From NCBI RefSeq assembly GCF_910589235.1, contig NC_060959.1, forward strand, positions 9,086,407 to 9,150,406: a DNA stretch of 64,000 nt, written 5' to 3'. Under the pieces are notes generated by a model, which saw only the letters and a list, made by a program, of their open reading frames with translations, was not told where the DNA came from and searched no databases. Below are positions 27,977 through 40,839 of this stretch, piece after piece; within the stretch, counting starts at the first letter, position 1; each line of letters begins with the position of its first letter. Origin of the DNA: Vespa crabro. Its lineage: Eukaryota; Arthropoda; Insecta; Hymenoptera; Vespidae. The translations under genes were made by a program, and so were the position numbers.

Positions 27977-29003
27977 AAAAAGAAAAATAAAATATTTGAG
28001 AGAATAGAAAGAAACGAACGAACGAACGAACGAACGAACGAAAGGAAGAATAAAAGAAACGACGATAATGATGGATCGACGAGGGGTAAGTTGAGGATTG
28101 ACGAATTAAAAAGAAAACGAAGGAAAGAATGAAAAAGAGAAAAAGAAAAAGAAAATGAAAAAGAAAAAAGGCACAAGAAGAAGGAAGAAGAAATAGAAGA
28201 AGAAGAAGAAGAAGAAGAGAAAGAAAAAGAAGAAGAAGAAGTTCTGGCAAGGGTTCGTCGAGTACTCGAACCAAATTGACACCTGCGACTCGATGCACTA
28301 GAGAAGAACAAAAAGGAATAAAGAAAACGAAAAAAGAAAAAAGAAAAAAGAAAAAGAAGAAGAAGAAGAAGAAGAAGAAGAAGAAGAGAAAGCCGTCGAG
28401 GAAAATTGAGTGCTCGTGAAGAATAAGATGGGAGAAGTATGGTTCTCTTCGAATAAGAAGTAGTCGTCGTGCCAACGAACAGGGGATGGGGGGATAGGGA
28501 GTAAAGAAAAAGGAAAGAGAGCATAGGATGTAGACGGGGGGGAGGGGAGTAGGGATCATTAGATAGGATGAGTTAGAGTGGACTGGGATGGAAGGTCAAA
28601 AGAGAACATATACACTAGTACGTGTATACGTCTGGAGAAGCAAAGCTAATATGATATAAATCCGATAAAAAAAGATAAGAGTATAAAATCGTTCGGATGT
28701 TTCATTGCAATTGTTCCAATATCGAAATATGCAAAAGAATATATTTCCAATGTTAAATGTAATCAATGTAACGCGGAACGATCTGTCATAATGCGAGAAG
28801 TCACGCATTGTAGGAAGAAAATAATTAAGGGGTAGACGAGAAGGGAGGGGAACGAAAACTCCAAAAAAAAAAAGGAAGAAAAATAAAAGAAAAGAAGAGG
28901 AAAAAAAATAAAAAAAAAAGAAAAAAAAAAAAGAAAAAAAAAGAAAAAGTTGGCACGAGAGGAACAAGGCCAATACTCCCTCTCGATAGATGTAAGAGAT
29001 TCG

Positions 29004-29036
<33 letters not shown>

Positions 29037-29592
29037 TTATTCTATCAGACCCCCGGTGTCCGTCGTGTCGGTAAAGAAGAACAATTAAAATATGACAATC
29101 GTTAGATTTAATTATCGGGACAAAGGGCTCGCCGGCGGCGGGAGGCAGCTGTGAAGCCCTCGTACTTCGTCGTCTCCTCTTCGATAAGAATGCTGCGCGA
29201 AGCTGAAAACTTGAAAGACGTTTAAAGGCGCTGGCTAAAAAGGATGGAAAGGATATGGTGGGTGGGCTGCGAAGGGAAGGGGAGGCGGGGGAAGGGACTT
29301 GGTGGTGATTCTAATGGTGGTGGTTAGTTGTAATGGTGGTAGTGCTTATGATGATGGTATTGGTGTCTCTCACGGCTGATTTCGTCGGCGTCTTCCGACT
29401 TTTACCCCGTCCTTTTTACCCCGTCAGGATATTATTAAGTACAGAGCATAACAATCAAAAGGAGGAAGAATCTTCCGAATCATTTATAACAGGCGTTATG
29501 GTAATAACAATTATCGCGAAAACGGAATCGTCCTTTCCAAAGACGACTTTCCGCTCTCTGTTGTCCAACCAACCTCGAGACGTTCTTTGGAA

Positions 29593-29635
<43 letters not shown>

Positions 29636-30535
29636 AGAAAAGATAGAAAGAGAGAAAGAAAAAAAAGAGATAGAGATGGAGAGAGAGAGAGAGAAAGAGA
29701 TTTCTTTTGCGCTTTTTCTCCTTCCCTTTCTTTTTCTCCTTCTCTTTTCCTTGGATATAATTACATACATTTTAGTGAGAAATAATGGATACTTAAATTA
29801 TACCTAACGTATACGTGTATAGAAACTTTTTTTTTCTTTCTTTTTTTTCTTCTTTTGGCTACGAAGATAACCTTTTTATCTCCGTATATATATATAGATA
29901 TGTAAATTTAATACACGTTATAATATTGTTCAAGATACGATATTTGTCTCTTATTAATTGTATTATCTATATATCTATATATATCTATATATCTATGTAT
30001 CTATATATATCTATATCTTATCATAATTTTTCTGTTTCTTTCGAATGAACTATAATTGTTCTATCGATATTTAATAAAAATTCAAAAATCCACGATAAAG
30101 GCCAAATAAGTAATAGTCACATAGCTATGCAAGCGTGGAAAATCACAATGATTTCAAAGTTCGCGACAAGAGGCAGCAACGACCAAAGATAAGTATCTTC
30201 CTTCTCCGGTGAGAAAGCAGAGACTATGTTATGAGACGATGTTATTTTCCACCGTCGCAGCAGGTTAATCATCGTCGAAAGTTACGAGAACGACATGACT
30301 GACGGGCAAACAGGAACGAAGGACACGCTCGTTTCGCAAGTTTCCTTCCTTCCGCGACGTCGGGAGGGGACGAGACGAAACGCTTAAAAACTTTTCAAAT
30401 TTAACCCCATCCTCCCTTGCGCTCTGAGGTCCTTCCATCGGATGATATAAAAAAAAAAAAAGTAAAAAAAAAAGAAAGAGAAAAGAAAAAGAAAAAGAAG
30501 AAAAAAAAGGAAAGAAGAAAAATGGAAAGACAGAT

Positions 30536-30537
<2 letters not shown>

Positions 30538-30614
<77 letters not shown>
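30538..30614. repeat. (TA)n microsatellite, 77 nt
   Basis: Two TA blocks are separated by a single GT step at about 30581. Confidence 0.97.
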
Positions 30615-30618
<4 letters not shown>

Positions 30619-31065
30619 CCATCATAGACGAGACAACGAGTATGTCGAACTAACTCGTTCAATTTTGCCCATGTTTAGAACAATTTTTTACATTTCTTTT
30701 CTCCCTCTTGTTTGTTCCTTTTTCTTTTTTTTTTTTGACCATTTGTTTTATTTTGGAAATGCGATAATAATCCAACTCATCGAAATATACCTCGTTCTAT
30801 AATTAGAACAATCATTGTTTACGACACTTTTTTGAAATTATCTTCGAGCAATTAATTGATCGATCGCAATTTCTCTCGAAACGCGTGCTTTCGAAAAAAA
30901 AATCGCGAACATTTATAGAACCGTGAAAATTTTTAGATTATTCGATATAAATAAAATACTCGCGTGTACCGTCATTTTTAAATACCTTGCTATTTTTTCA
31001 ACAATGAAGTCTAATAAACGTGACACTCAAATAATCAATTAACTCGCGAATGAAGGAAATTGCAT

Positions 31066-31098
<33 letters not shown>

Positions 31099-31306
31099 GG
31101 AAATAGTAAAAAGTAAATGAGATATATTCCTTTTATATATTCATACATGTCTATACGTATCTATATATACAAAGATCGAAGCTTAAAAATAAATAATAAT
31201 CATAATTCATCTACTCGCGATCGTGGAAGGACACTCGCTCAATTAGAAATTAATTGTATGGGATTTGAACGTGGGATATCATGATTGGTTGAAAGATTGA
31301 AAAAAA

Positions 31307-31351
<45 letters not shown>

Positions 31352-31695
31352 AACTGAGAAGGAGAGGTGAGTGAAGGGTGGAAAAAACACAGTACGCGTC
31401 TGAGAGTTCACGGCGGACAGAATGAATGTAGTATAGGAATGAGGAAGAATGATAAAGGGGGATGGGTATCGTGGTGATAAGGGGGAGGAAGCGGAAGGGT
31501 TAGAGAAGGGAGGAAGAAGAGATCACAGAGGGGATGAGGAGGAGGATGGAGGGCAACGATTCGGAGTTTCGCCTCGATTTGTATCGAAAAGGGGGTAGTC
31601 GGTGACGTGAAGTTTTCCAATTAAACGCGGATTATATCGCTTTGTGTCGGTATTGAAAATACATCGATGCTCGTAGAAGATGGAAAAAGAAAAAG

Positions 31696-31729
<34 letters not shown>

Positions 31730-31994
31730 TGACAGAATGAGAAAGAGAAAGAAAAAAGAACAACCCTCCCTCGTGCCTACGAGTCCGCGAAGCAGTTCGA
31801 TCCCCTTTCTAACCCCCCTCTCGCTTCCCCCTTTAGCCCTACCATCGAAGCCACGCCACGTTGTATGTAATCGTCCACGGGAACACGGAGCTGAATCTTC
31901 CTCCAACTCTCTATCTCTCTCTCTCTCTTTCTCTCTGGTATCATCGAAAGTTCGGTCAACAACGACTCGACGATATCTCAATGTATCACGAAGC

Positions 31995-32055
<61 letters not shown>

Positions 32056-32245
32056 TAAGGCTAGGGATTACTCGCTTGCCCTTCCCCCCTCCCCACCTGC
32101 TTTTTTTTTCCCTTCCACCGATTGTGTTTAAACCGTCTGTCGCGGCTCAGCTTGATTTCGATTCCACGTGAAATGATTGTACACCAAAAGAGGACCAAAA
32201 GAGAAACGTGAAAATTTCAAGCAAGCCAGCTCTCTCTGGTTGGTT

Positions 32246-32333
32246 GGTAGATAGGTAGGTAGGTAGGTAGGTAGGTAGGTAGGTAGGTAGGTAGGTAGGT
32301 AGGTAGGTAGGTAGATAGGTAGGTAGGTAGGTA
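32246..32333. repeat. (GGTA)n tetranucleotide array
   Basis: About 21 GGTA units, with two GATA variants near the ends. The left flank is TTGG repeats. Confidence 0.97.
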
Positions 32334-32626
32334 TTCCTGTACACAGTACTGTAGGATATTTGCTGAAGTTCCAGGAACGAAACGACTCTGTGCCCTTGTG
32401 TCAATTCCAACGACGATTAATGTTGCTACTCGTAATACGAAACAAGAAGAAAAATAGAGAGATAGAAAGAGAGAGAGAGAGAGAGATAGAGAGAAAGATA
32501 GAGAGAGAAAGAGAGAGAGAGAGAAAAAAGGGGGAAAAAACAGAAAAACGTAGAGGGCGATTGAAGGTTGTCTCTTTTACTCTTCCTCTTTTTATCTTTT
32601 TCACAAAAAGTATGAACATCCTCTTT

Positions 32627-32688
<62 letters not shown>

Positions 32689-32897
32689 TATTGCCATAAA
32701 AATAATGAAATGAAAATAGACACTCAAATGAATCGTCAACAAATTAAATGTCATTCGTTTAAGATCTTTTGGAGTCTTTCAAATGCTAATAAACACCGCG
32801 CAACGGGCAAACAGTATAAAATAATAAATGAAAAGTGTTAAAAAAAAAAAAAAAAAAAGAAAAAAGAAAAAAAAGGAAAACAAAAAAGAAAAAAAGA

Positions 32898-32928
<31 letters not shown>

Positions 32929-33177
32929 AAAGATCGAATACGACAGGTGACCATTCTCTGTGTAAGAATGACCGAGCAGAGGGGTTCTTGTACAATTCAT
33001 CGTCGAAAATAGCCTCGTCTTACATAAACCATGTTCCTTGTGCTATCTATTGTTTCCAAAGATAGCTGCCCTCGTTTCGATAAACTACGAGTTCGAGGAG
33101 TTGTTTGAAAGTATTTTCACGTTCGATGAAACTCGATGAAGTACCCATCTCTTCCCTCCCTCCTCTCACTCCCACTA

Positions 33178-33178
<1 letters not shown>

Positions 33179-33232
<54 letters not shown>

Positions 33233-33268
33233 ATCTATCCATCTATCTATCTATCTATCTATCTATCA
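33179..33268. repeat. Compound (TC)n then (CTAT)n array
   Basis: About 50 nt of CT followed by nine CTAT units. The same CT-to-CTAT arrangement is seen at 17443-17503, 6305-6355 and 37663-37720. Confidence 0.95.
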
Positions 33269-33455
33269 TTTTCTTTAGGTTTCTTCATTTCTCCTCCGCC
33301 CCCCCCCCCCTTTTATACAATATGATTAATCTTAATTACTCATTGAAAGAAAATGGACAGAGAAGATATATGTGGCTTTCGTAATACGCAAAAGTTTCGT
33401 TATTCTCTCTTTGTAAGAAACAAAGACGCAAAACGATTTGAATGAAATGCCAACC

Positions 33456-33486
<31 letters not shown>

Positions 33487-33726
33487 AGGAAACTCCTTTT
33501 CTGCTAACTATAGTTCTTATCTTAGAGCAGTCATCCGTTAAATATATCGATAAAATTGGATTGGCTTGCCCTTCTCCCTTTTCTTTTATTTTCGTCTAAC
33601 TCTCTGTCCAACAAGAACTTTTGTACTTTTCCCAAAGCTCTCTCCCCCATGATCTCAAGTAGTTCTCCTGATTCTCTCGTGTAATAGCCAAGCTTTAATA
33701 TATCCTTATATCGTATACTAAAAAAA

Positions 33727-33758
<32 letters not shown>

Positions 33759-34169
33759 AAAAGAAAGAAGAAAGAAAAATGAAAAATAAAATATTGCTAC
33801 AATTTCAATTCCATCTAGACGATCGGGTAATTCGTAAAAAATAAATAAACATAGAAAATAAACAAATAAATAAATAAAAAATTTCTATATAAATACAATT
33901 ACTATGGAGTCTCGAGGGAAGTAAAATATAATCATCAATAAAAGCATAAGATATAAATCATTTTTTCTTCTTCGTATATGAAGAGAGTCACGTTTGCGGA
34001 GTAACGGAAGCGTTATCGATCGACAAAAATTATGGCAGTGGGTCAAAAAAGAGTCGTCGTTTGAAACGTTGCATAGAAGGAGAAATGAGTACGAGAAGGG
34101 TGCCGTCATTCTCCCTCGTTCGTCTTCCTTACCCTTTGGTAAAGATTCTAAAGACAGCCCTATAGGCCT

Positions 34170-34170
34170 T

Positions 34171-34248
<78 letters not shown>
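34170..34248. repeat. (TC)n microsatellite, about 36 units
   Basis: Almost uninterrupted for more than 70 nt. Confidence 0.97.
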
Positions 34249-34250
<2 letters not shown>

Positions 34251-34465
34251 ACTGTCCCTTCTAAAGAGATATTAAAAAGATCGACCTCTGGCTATTTGTT
34301 TTTGTGTTATTGTTGGTTATTCTCTTCAGTATTTCTTTTCATCCTTTTCTATAGTACTCAAACATTTATAACTCTATTTACTCAATAGAAAGAAGAGAGA
34401 AAAATTGCGAATTTATTCGAGTTTCACTCTAACCACAACTTCTATCACCTTCTTTTTTATTTTTC

Positions 34466-34503
<38 letters not shown>

Positions 34504-34611
34504 AACACGTGCGTTCTCTTCTCTTTCTTCGAAAAAGAATTCTCTGCTGATTTTGTGAACATTCGCGCCTATCGCGAGATGGAAAAACGGCTTTTACTTC
34601 TCGAGAGAATC

Positions 34612-34657
<46 letters not shown>

Positions 34658-35102
34658 AAGAGATAGAAACGGCTGCGTGCCGCGAAAGGGATTAGCATAG
34701 CCCCCTCATTAAAATACAAACACAATTTCGTCCTTCGGTACAGTGTCTGCAGCCGCCAATCTCTCGAAAACCAACTCGTTTTCACCGTTTTCGTGAACAG
34801 TACTCCTCTCTTCTCGCTTCTACCATCTAGTTTCTCGCTTCCTCCGTGCCGATGCTCGAACAACTTTTAATCCATATTCGTTAAGTCGCCCTAAGTAACT
34901 CCGACGGCTGCGCCGATTTATTATTATTTTCCGTAGATGCTTCTCGTTGAGTTATATTAAACTTTTGCAGATCTAAAAGCGTGAAATTTTAAAGGGGGTA
35001 AGCTTATACGTTATTACGTGTTATCTTATTCAAACGTAAGAATCATCGAAATATTTATTTTTTATTTTTCTTAGTGTACGATCATATTATATATATATAT
35101 AT

Positions 35103-35104
35103 AT

Positions 35105-35151
<47 letters not shown>

Positions 35152-35153
35152 TT
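35103..35153. repeat. (TTTA)n tetranucleotide array
   Basis: About 12 units, directly after a short (AT)n tract. Confidence 0.97.
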
Positions 35154-35994
35154 TTTGTCGCGAAAGAATTTTTAAAATCGTTCTAGAAATACCAAATGGG
35201 TCATCGATTTTTTGTTATCACGAATCCATTAGAAAAATTCACTGGATATATATATATATATATATAGATAGATAGATATAAATTAAATTAAATCGACGAT
35301 ATTAAATTGTTTCTCGTTGGTTATCTTTACATTATTCCATTCCATTAATCTCTCATGAGTTAATCATTCTTAATTATTAGTCAAACGAGCCCCGATGATT
35401 ATGAATTAGCTAGGTTTAAGATAAAATTGAAAAAAAAAAAAAACAAAAAAAAAAAAAACAAAAAAAGGAAAAAAGAAGAAGAAAGCAAGCAAAAATGAAA
35501 TAAGAAAAGAAAAGGGGAAAAATTTCGTATACTCCAAACATTCGTATAATTACGTTATTCCAATGCATACGGATTATGCAGTAAATTAATTTTTTATTTT
35601 CAACTTTGACCCGTTACCCCCATGGAACATGCTTTCCTTTCCTTTATAACTAAAATGAAGTAAAAGCATGTTACTAGAGAGAAAAAAAAAATAAAAACCA
35701 AATAGGAAAAGAAAGAACGAAAGGAAAGAAAGAAAAAAAAAAAAACAAGAGAAGAGAGAAGAAACGACGGCGCGCTCGTCGTTGAGAGTTTCGTGTAAGG
35801 AAGGTATAGGAGTGCAAAAAAGAAAAAAAAAAAAAAAAAAAAAGAAAAGAAAAAAACAAGGAAAAGGAAAAAAATTGGGAGGGAAAAGAGTACGGGTGCC
35901 AATACGAGCGACAGATAGGTGGAAATGAGAGTCGAAAGAAGAATTCGTTTAAAAAGGAAAAGCAATGATATGGCGGAGAGAAAGCGAGGCGAGG

Positions 35995-36078
35995 ATGGGA
36001 TGGGATGGGATGGGATGGCGTATGGTGGGCTAGGATGGATTGGGGTGGGCTAGGGTGGGTTGGGATAGGAATGGGGAG
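35995..36078. repeat. G-rich (GGGAT)n array and GGG-run cluster
   Basis: Four GGG runs with AT loops lie at 35997-36014. A second set, GGGG, GGG, GGG, GGG and GGG, lies at 36042-36064. Both match the quadruplex pattern of four G-runs with short loops. Confidence 0.9.
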
Positions 36079-36851
36079 ACGACACAGCTTCCGCGTGGCC
36101 GATCGCCACATGCAAATGCTCTCTACCGAGCCCACCACGATCGCAACGTGTTCTATGGAAAAGACGCATCCCGTTTGCGTTCCTCCTGTCTTTCCTCGAT
36201 CTCGTTCTTGTTTTTTCTTGGTTTTTTTTTTCTTTCTTTCTTTCTTTCTTTTCTTTTTCCTTTCTGGAAATAGAAGGATATGCATTATCCTTCCGAAGTT
36301 CGTACATGTTCGTTCTCGTCCAAGCGAAACAGTGATTCTAATAAGTTTTGATTCGAAAGAAAATAGAACAAAGAAAAAAAAAAACGAATCAATCTTAAGA
36401 AATTAGAGCGACGAGTTAAACGAAAAAAGAAAAAAGCATCAAATTGATTCGTCTCTCGTCTTCCGAAAAAAAAGAAAATAAAAAAAAAAAAAAGAGAAAC
36501 AAAAGATGATGCCACGATATCGCGATGCAACGTCAGCGATAAAAAAGAAAGAAAGGTCAAAAAAAAAAAAAAAAAAAGAAGGAAAAATAAAGACAGGAAA
36601 AAAAAAAGACAGAAAAAGGAAGTAAGATTGGATGGACAGAGACAACACCGATCTCTTGGGGTGCTTAAACTTTATTGACCGTAGAGTAAGAAGAGAGAGA
36701 AAAAGAAGGACAAAGAGAGAGAGAGAGAGAGAGAGAGAGAAAGTAGCCGTAAACAACCCTCCTAAACACCCTCAACCTCCTACGAACCAACAGTCATCAG
36801 TTTAACCGTTGCTTTAACGACCCTCCCTTGTTTACCGATTGGGGATGCCCT

Positions 36852-36880
36852 CACGTGATTCAAGCATCCACCACGTGGTG
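36852..36880. promoter_or_regulatory. Two CACGTG boxes, one inside a 12-bp palindrome
   Basis: CACGTG lies at 36852-36857, and the perfect palindrome CACCACGTGGTG at 36869-36880, in a non-repetitive island. CACGTG is the core bound by many bHLH factors. No adjacent gene is recognised, so function is unproven. Confidence 0.35.
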
Positions 36881-37846
36881 AACCTAGAAATCTACCCTCG
36901 ACTAACTATCCTTACAGCTTCCCATTAATTTCCCTTTCCGCGAAATACCTAGATCTACTTAATTACTTACGCGTTTGCTTATCGTCCCTTCGCGTAAAGC
37001 ATATCCCACCACCTAAGTATTCCCGACTATAATAAATATGGAAAAATATGGCGACGCTCTTTTTCCCCCAAATCTTTTAACTTTTTCTATCACTTGTGTA
37101 ATTAAGGAGAAAAGAAAAGAAATAAATAAATGAAAAGAAAACGAGAGAAAAAAAAAAAAAAAAGAAAATAATACCGAAAGAAAAATTATATATGTATTGT
37201 TTTTTCTATTTTCTTTTTTAATTTGTTTTCTTTGTCCCGTCTCTCCCCCTCTCCCTCCATCCCCACTCCACAATAACAATTCAGATGCAAATTGTCGAAT
37301 GAAAAATACGACGTTGATCTAATGACACGAGATATTCGAGAATATGATTTCGTTATTTTCGTCATTAATTTCATTTCGATTTCGTCATTAATTACATTGC
37401 AAATATGAAATGAACTATTTTCATCGTAAACAGGGAATTTACCGAAAAGCTCGAATACATACGAGAAATTTCTTTGAAGAATCTCGCTGTGGTATATAGC
37501 GTGCACGAATATAGCCAAGCAAGAGAGCTTGCCAAATACAGGATCCGTTTGACCGTCAAACGTGGAAGGCCGAAAGCTTTTATCCTTTCTATCCTTGACT
37601 CGACCTGCCCTCTGGAAAGGACTCTTCGGGCTCTCTTTCTCTCAGTCTTTCAGTCTCTCTCACTCACTCTCTCTCTCTCTCTCACTCTCTCTCTATCTAT
37701 CTATCTCTCTATCTCTCTCTATCTCTCTTTCTCTCTCTGGTTGTATTTCACAAAGAGGAATATTTACAAATATTTCGCAACTAAAAATGCGTTCACGCCA
37801 CAGCTGTTTCCAGCAGCCCTTAAAAGCTCGATGTCTGTCACAATTG

Positions 37847-37848
<2 letters not shown>

Positions 37849-37908
<60 letters not shown>
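37849..37908. repeat. (TC)n microsatellite
   Basis: About 29 units, uninterrupted. Confidence 0.97.
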
Positions 37909-37911
<3 letters not shown>

Positions 37912-39228
37912 CTATCATTGTCCCAACGACGTTTTTTTATTCGCACTTTCGCAGTGTCACGAACACGAAACACATCGTAGCAATAATTCGAAACTTTCTC
38001 TCTCTTTCTCATAGTTATTTCCTTTAAATTCATCCAGCTCAATTTTCTTTTTTTATCAATTAATTAATCGATATTATATAAATATATTAAAGGAAGAAAA
38101 TAACGATTAGATTTGTTAAATGTAAGAGACATTCGTACGTTTGAAAGAGAAAAAAGTATCTCGCATAGTTGACAGAAATATTAATATTCCCCCTTTTGGT
38201 TATTAAAGGTTAATCGCGACCAGGATTCTCGTTAAAATTGGACATCTAATCGATTACTCGAAAACTACGTTTTACCTTGAAATAATATTACATATGGGAT
38301 AGAGATCTTTAATCTTTGCAATCCGATAACTCAGCAAGTTTGTTAGGATCGAAGGCACAACGTGTCTCCTTCGTAAAGGAAATGGGGTACGAGAAGATAA
38401 AAGTATTAATGTGGTTTTCTTTTGTCCCTTTATCGAGTATCGACGGTGCCGATGCATATGCAGAATCGATATCTTCGGTAGTTATTCTTTCGTGGATTAC
38501 CTGGACTAAAGATAAGAGAAAATCCAGTGATAATTTAAGGGAAATTCGACCGATAACATCCCTCCGATTTGGCAATTTTCTATTCTTTTTTTCTTTTTTT
38601 TCTCTCTCTCTCTCTCTCTTTTTCAATTAAACGACGATGATCTTTTATTTGAAATTAATATAATTTTGAACTATTATATCGTGCTTAAAGCTGTATTTCA
38701 TCAAAATAATGCATCTAAAAATAATAAACAAATGATAAGGGTGATATTCTCTCCTGAAAAAAAAAAAAATAAAGAAAAAAGAAAAAAGAATAGACAGGGA
38801 TTACAACGTCGCACATATCAAAATAACTTTTAACATGAGATTCACGGAATAAAATTAATCAAATTTAGAAAGAAAAAAAAAAAAAAAAAAAAGAAACGAC
38901 AATCCTTCGTAATAATGATCATCACGACGTCAATTATAATTATTATTTTTCTCTGTTCTTTTTTCTCTTTTTTTTTTTCTTTTTTTTTTTTTTTTTAATA
39001 TCCAATAAGATCTACTTGTTAAGAGAATATTCCTCGTATCTGAAGTAAATCCGAAAGGAAGAGTTGTAGAAATCGAAGGGACGTAGAGACGATAAGTACT
39101 TGCCCTTAAAGGGTAAGAGGTGTGGCTAACGGTCGAGTAAATGAAGGGTCACATTACGAGCTAATGTTCAGCTGTTACATGTAATTCGCTTAATTGTCTA
39201 ACCTTAGGGATCCAAAACTATGCGGCAA

Positions 39229-39320
<92 letters not shown>

Positions 39321-39354
39321 ATAGTGGTAGTAGTAGTAGCAGCAGTAGTAGTAA
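39229..39354. repeat. (TAG)n trinucleotide array
   Basis: About 30 perfect TAG units (39229-39320), then about 30 nt of degenerate TGG, AGC and AAT variants. Confidence 0.97.
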
Positions 39355-39535
39355 TATTATAATAGTAGGATAGTAGTAACGTCAACGTACCTAAGGGCAT
39401 GCTCCTTCGAATGAAAATTCGATTCTATGTAAACAAGAAAAGTCCCATTTGACGAGCCTTATAATAATCCCATTTATCGACTTTTCGTGCTTTATAATAT
39501 CATACTCCCATGGAGTAATAACGCACGCTTTAAAA

Positions 39536-39549
39536 ACAATGGCCTTTGT
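39536..39549. promoter_or_regulatory. Inverted pair of SOX-like cores
   Basis: ACAATGGCCTTTGT holds ACAATGG and the reverse complement of ACAAAGG head to head, inside a single-copy island. Such inverted pairs resemble dimeric SOX sites. Confidence 0.3.
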
Positions 39550-40788
39550 GCTCTTCGACGGTACGAGCTGCAAAAGGATAAACATTATGGCGTGAATACG
39601 AGCTACGCGATCGCCCTCCATTCTTTTAACGAGAGAGTAGTAGGGTATATAAAGAGGGAGGGGGAGGGGGTTAGGAAGGAAGGAGGAGGAGGAGGAGGAG
39701 GAGGAGGTAGAGAAGGAGAAAGAGAGAATTTACGTTATCTCGAATCTTCACAAAGTGATCGCCCCGGGAAATGGTATTCCCTCTGCCTGGAAACGAATGT
39801 ACCAAGTATGCTGATTACGTTCTCGGAGAGTTGAAATTTTCATGGTTACCGTTTACCTGTTTCTCCCCCCTCCACATCTACGTATATCAAAGCGTTTACG
39901 AGTATACTCGAGTAAGTCAAACACACGAATCCATTACTCGTGAAAGAAAGAGATAGATAGATGAACGGATGGATGGATGGATGGATGGATGAATGGATGG
40001 ATAGATATATAGATTAGATAAAGATGAAGATGAACGAAACTCTTGTCTTTCTTTCTCTTCTTCTTCTTCTTCTTCTACAATCGTATTATGAGAGTTCATT
40101 GTTAACAGGCACGCATAGAAATGTTAGAAAGGCAGATCGGATGTCTTCGTGGACACAAATCAAGTAACCGACCGTCGAAATGCTTTGCCGTCGACAGCTA
40201 GTCCCAGATGCCGATGTATTTAAGAGGACTTGCACGGGGGCTAGTATTCTGGGTTTGCTCTTCTTTCCGTGGAAGAAGGACTGTCGGGACAGGAAGTTAA
40301 AGAGGGCGGTTAACAGGAGCTTCGGGGCAATAAGCGACTCTACAAGCTTTGGGAGGCGACGAGAGATGACCGCAGAGGAAAAGCCGCACTGGTCAGCAGA
40401 AACAGCTCGCAAAAACACGCTTGGCCGGCCTCTTCTCTCTATCCCTCTCTTACTCTCCCTCATTCCTCCGGCGGCAACCCCAGGGAAAGCTCCGCGTTAC
40501 CAACCAGCCAGTCGAGCTGGCTGAACCAGCCGAGAACTACTCTCTCCCCCATTTCCTTCCCTCCTCCTCTTCGACTACCCTGTACGTTTAAGGGTTGCTT
40601 AGGTGCTCCCAGTAAGTAGGAGTAAGAGGAAAAGCAAGAATCGCTGTGAGAGTAAAAGGAGGGAGAGAGAGATAGCGATGGTTAAAGGAAGAGAGAAGGA
40701 ATCTCTCTCCGTGGCAAGATTACGGCGAAGTCGCGCTCATTTAAATAATGCGCGCAATAAAATATGCAACAGCGAACGGAGCAGAGTG

Positions 40789-40839
<51 letters not shown>

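Larger units (their letters stand above)
27001..33000. other. Gene-free, microsatellite-dense stretch
   Basis: No credible exon. Contents: CT/CTTT 27364-27445, (TA)n 27829-27852 and 27936-27972, GAAC repeats 28012-28043, GAA repeats 28185-28242 and 28354-28388, A-rich 28860-28950, TCG repeats 29001-29036, GA/GATA 29597-29700, TATC-type 29965-30018, long (TA)n 30538-30614, (GA)n 31070-31098, 31307-31351, 31697-31728 and 31998-32052, GGTA repeats 32246-32333, GA-rich 32456-32525, (TC)n 32629-32686, and A/G-rich 32839-32930. A single-copy island lies at 29050-29260. Confidence 0.7.
33001..39000. other. Gene-free stretch
   Basis: No credible exon. Contents: (TC)n then CTAT repeats 33179-33268, C12 33299-33310, A-runs 33457-33484 and 33720-33744, (TC)n 34170-34248, (TC)n 34465-34501, (GA)n 34613-34652, (TA)n and TTTA repeats 35088-35153, A-rich 35690-35875, G-rich 35995-36078, TTTC 36232-36262, A-rich 36365-36610, (GA)n 36712-36741, CT/CTAT 37663-37738, (TC)n 37849-37908, and A/T runs 38758-38770, 38872-38892 and 38970-38996. 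A single-copy island with two CACGTG boxes lies at 36755-37020. Confidence 0.7.

Noticed and set aside
27862..28559. Frames of 220-223 codons on the minus strand
   Set aside because: They are made of GAA, AAAG and TA repeats read as S/F/L-rich peptide. Two frames are open at once, which is typical of simple repeats.
35674..36406. 203- and 133-codon overlapping frames
   Set aside because: They cover A-rich and G-rich repeats, with no splice context or recognisable motif.
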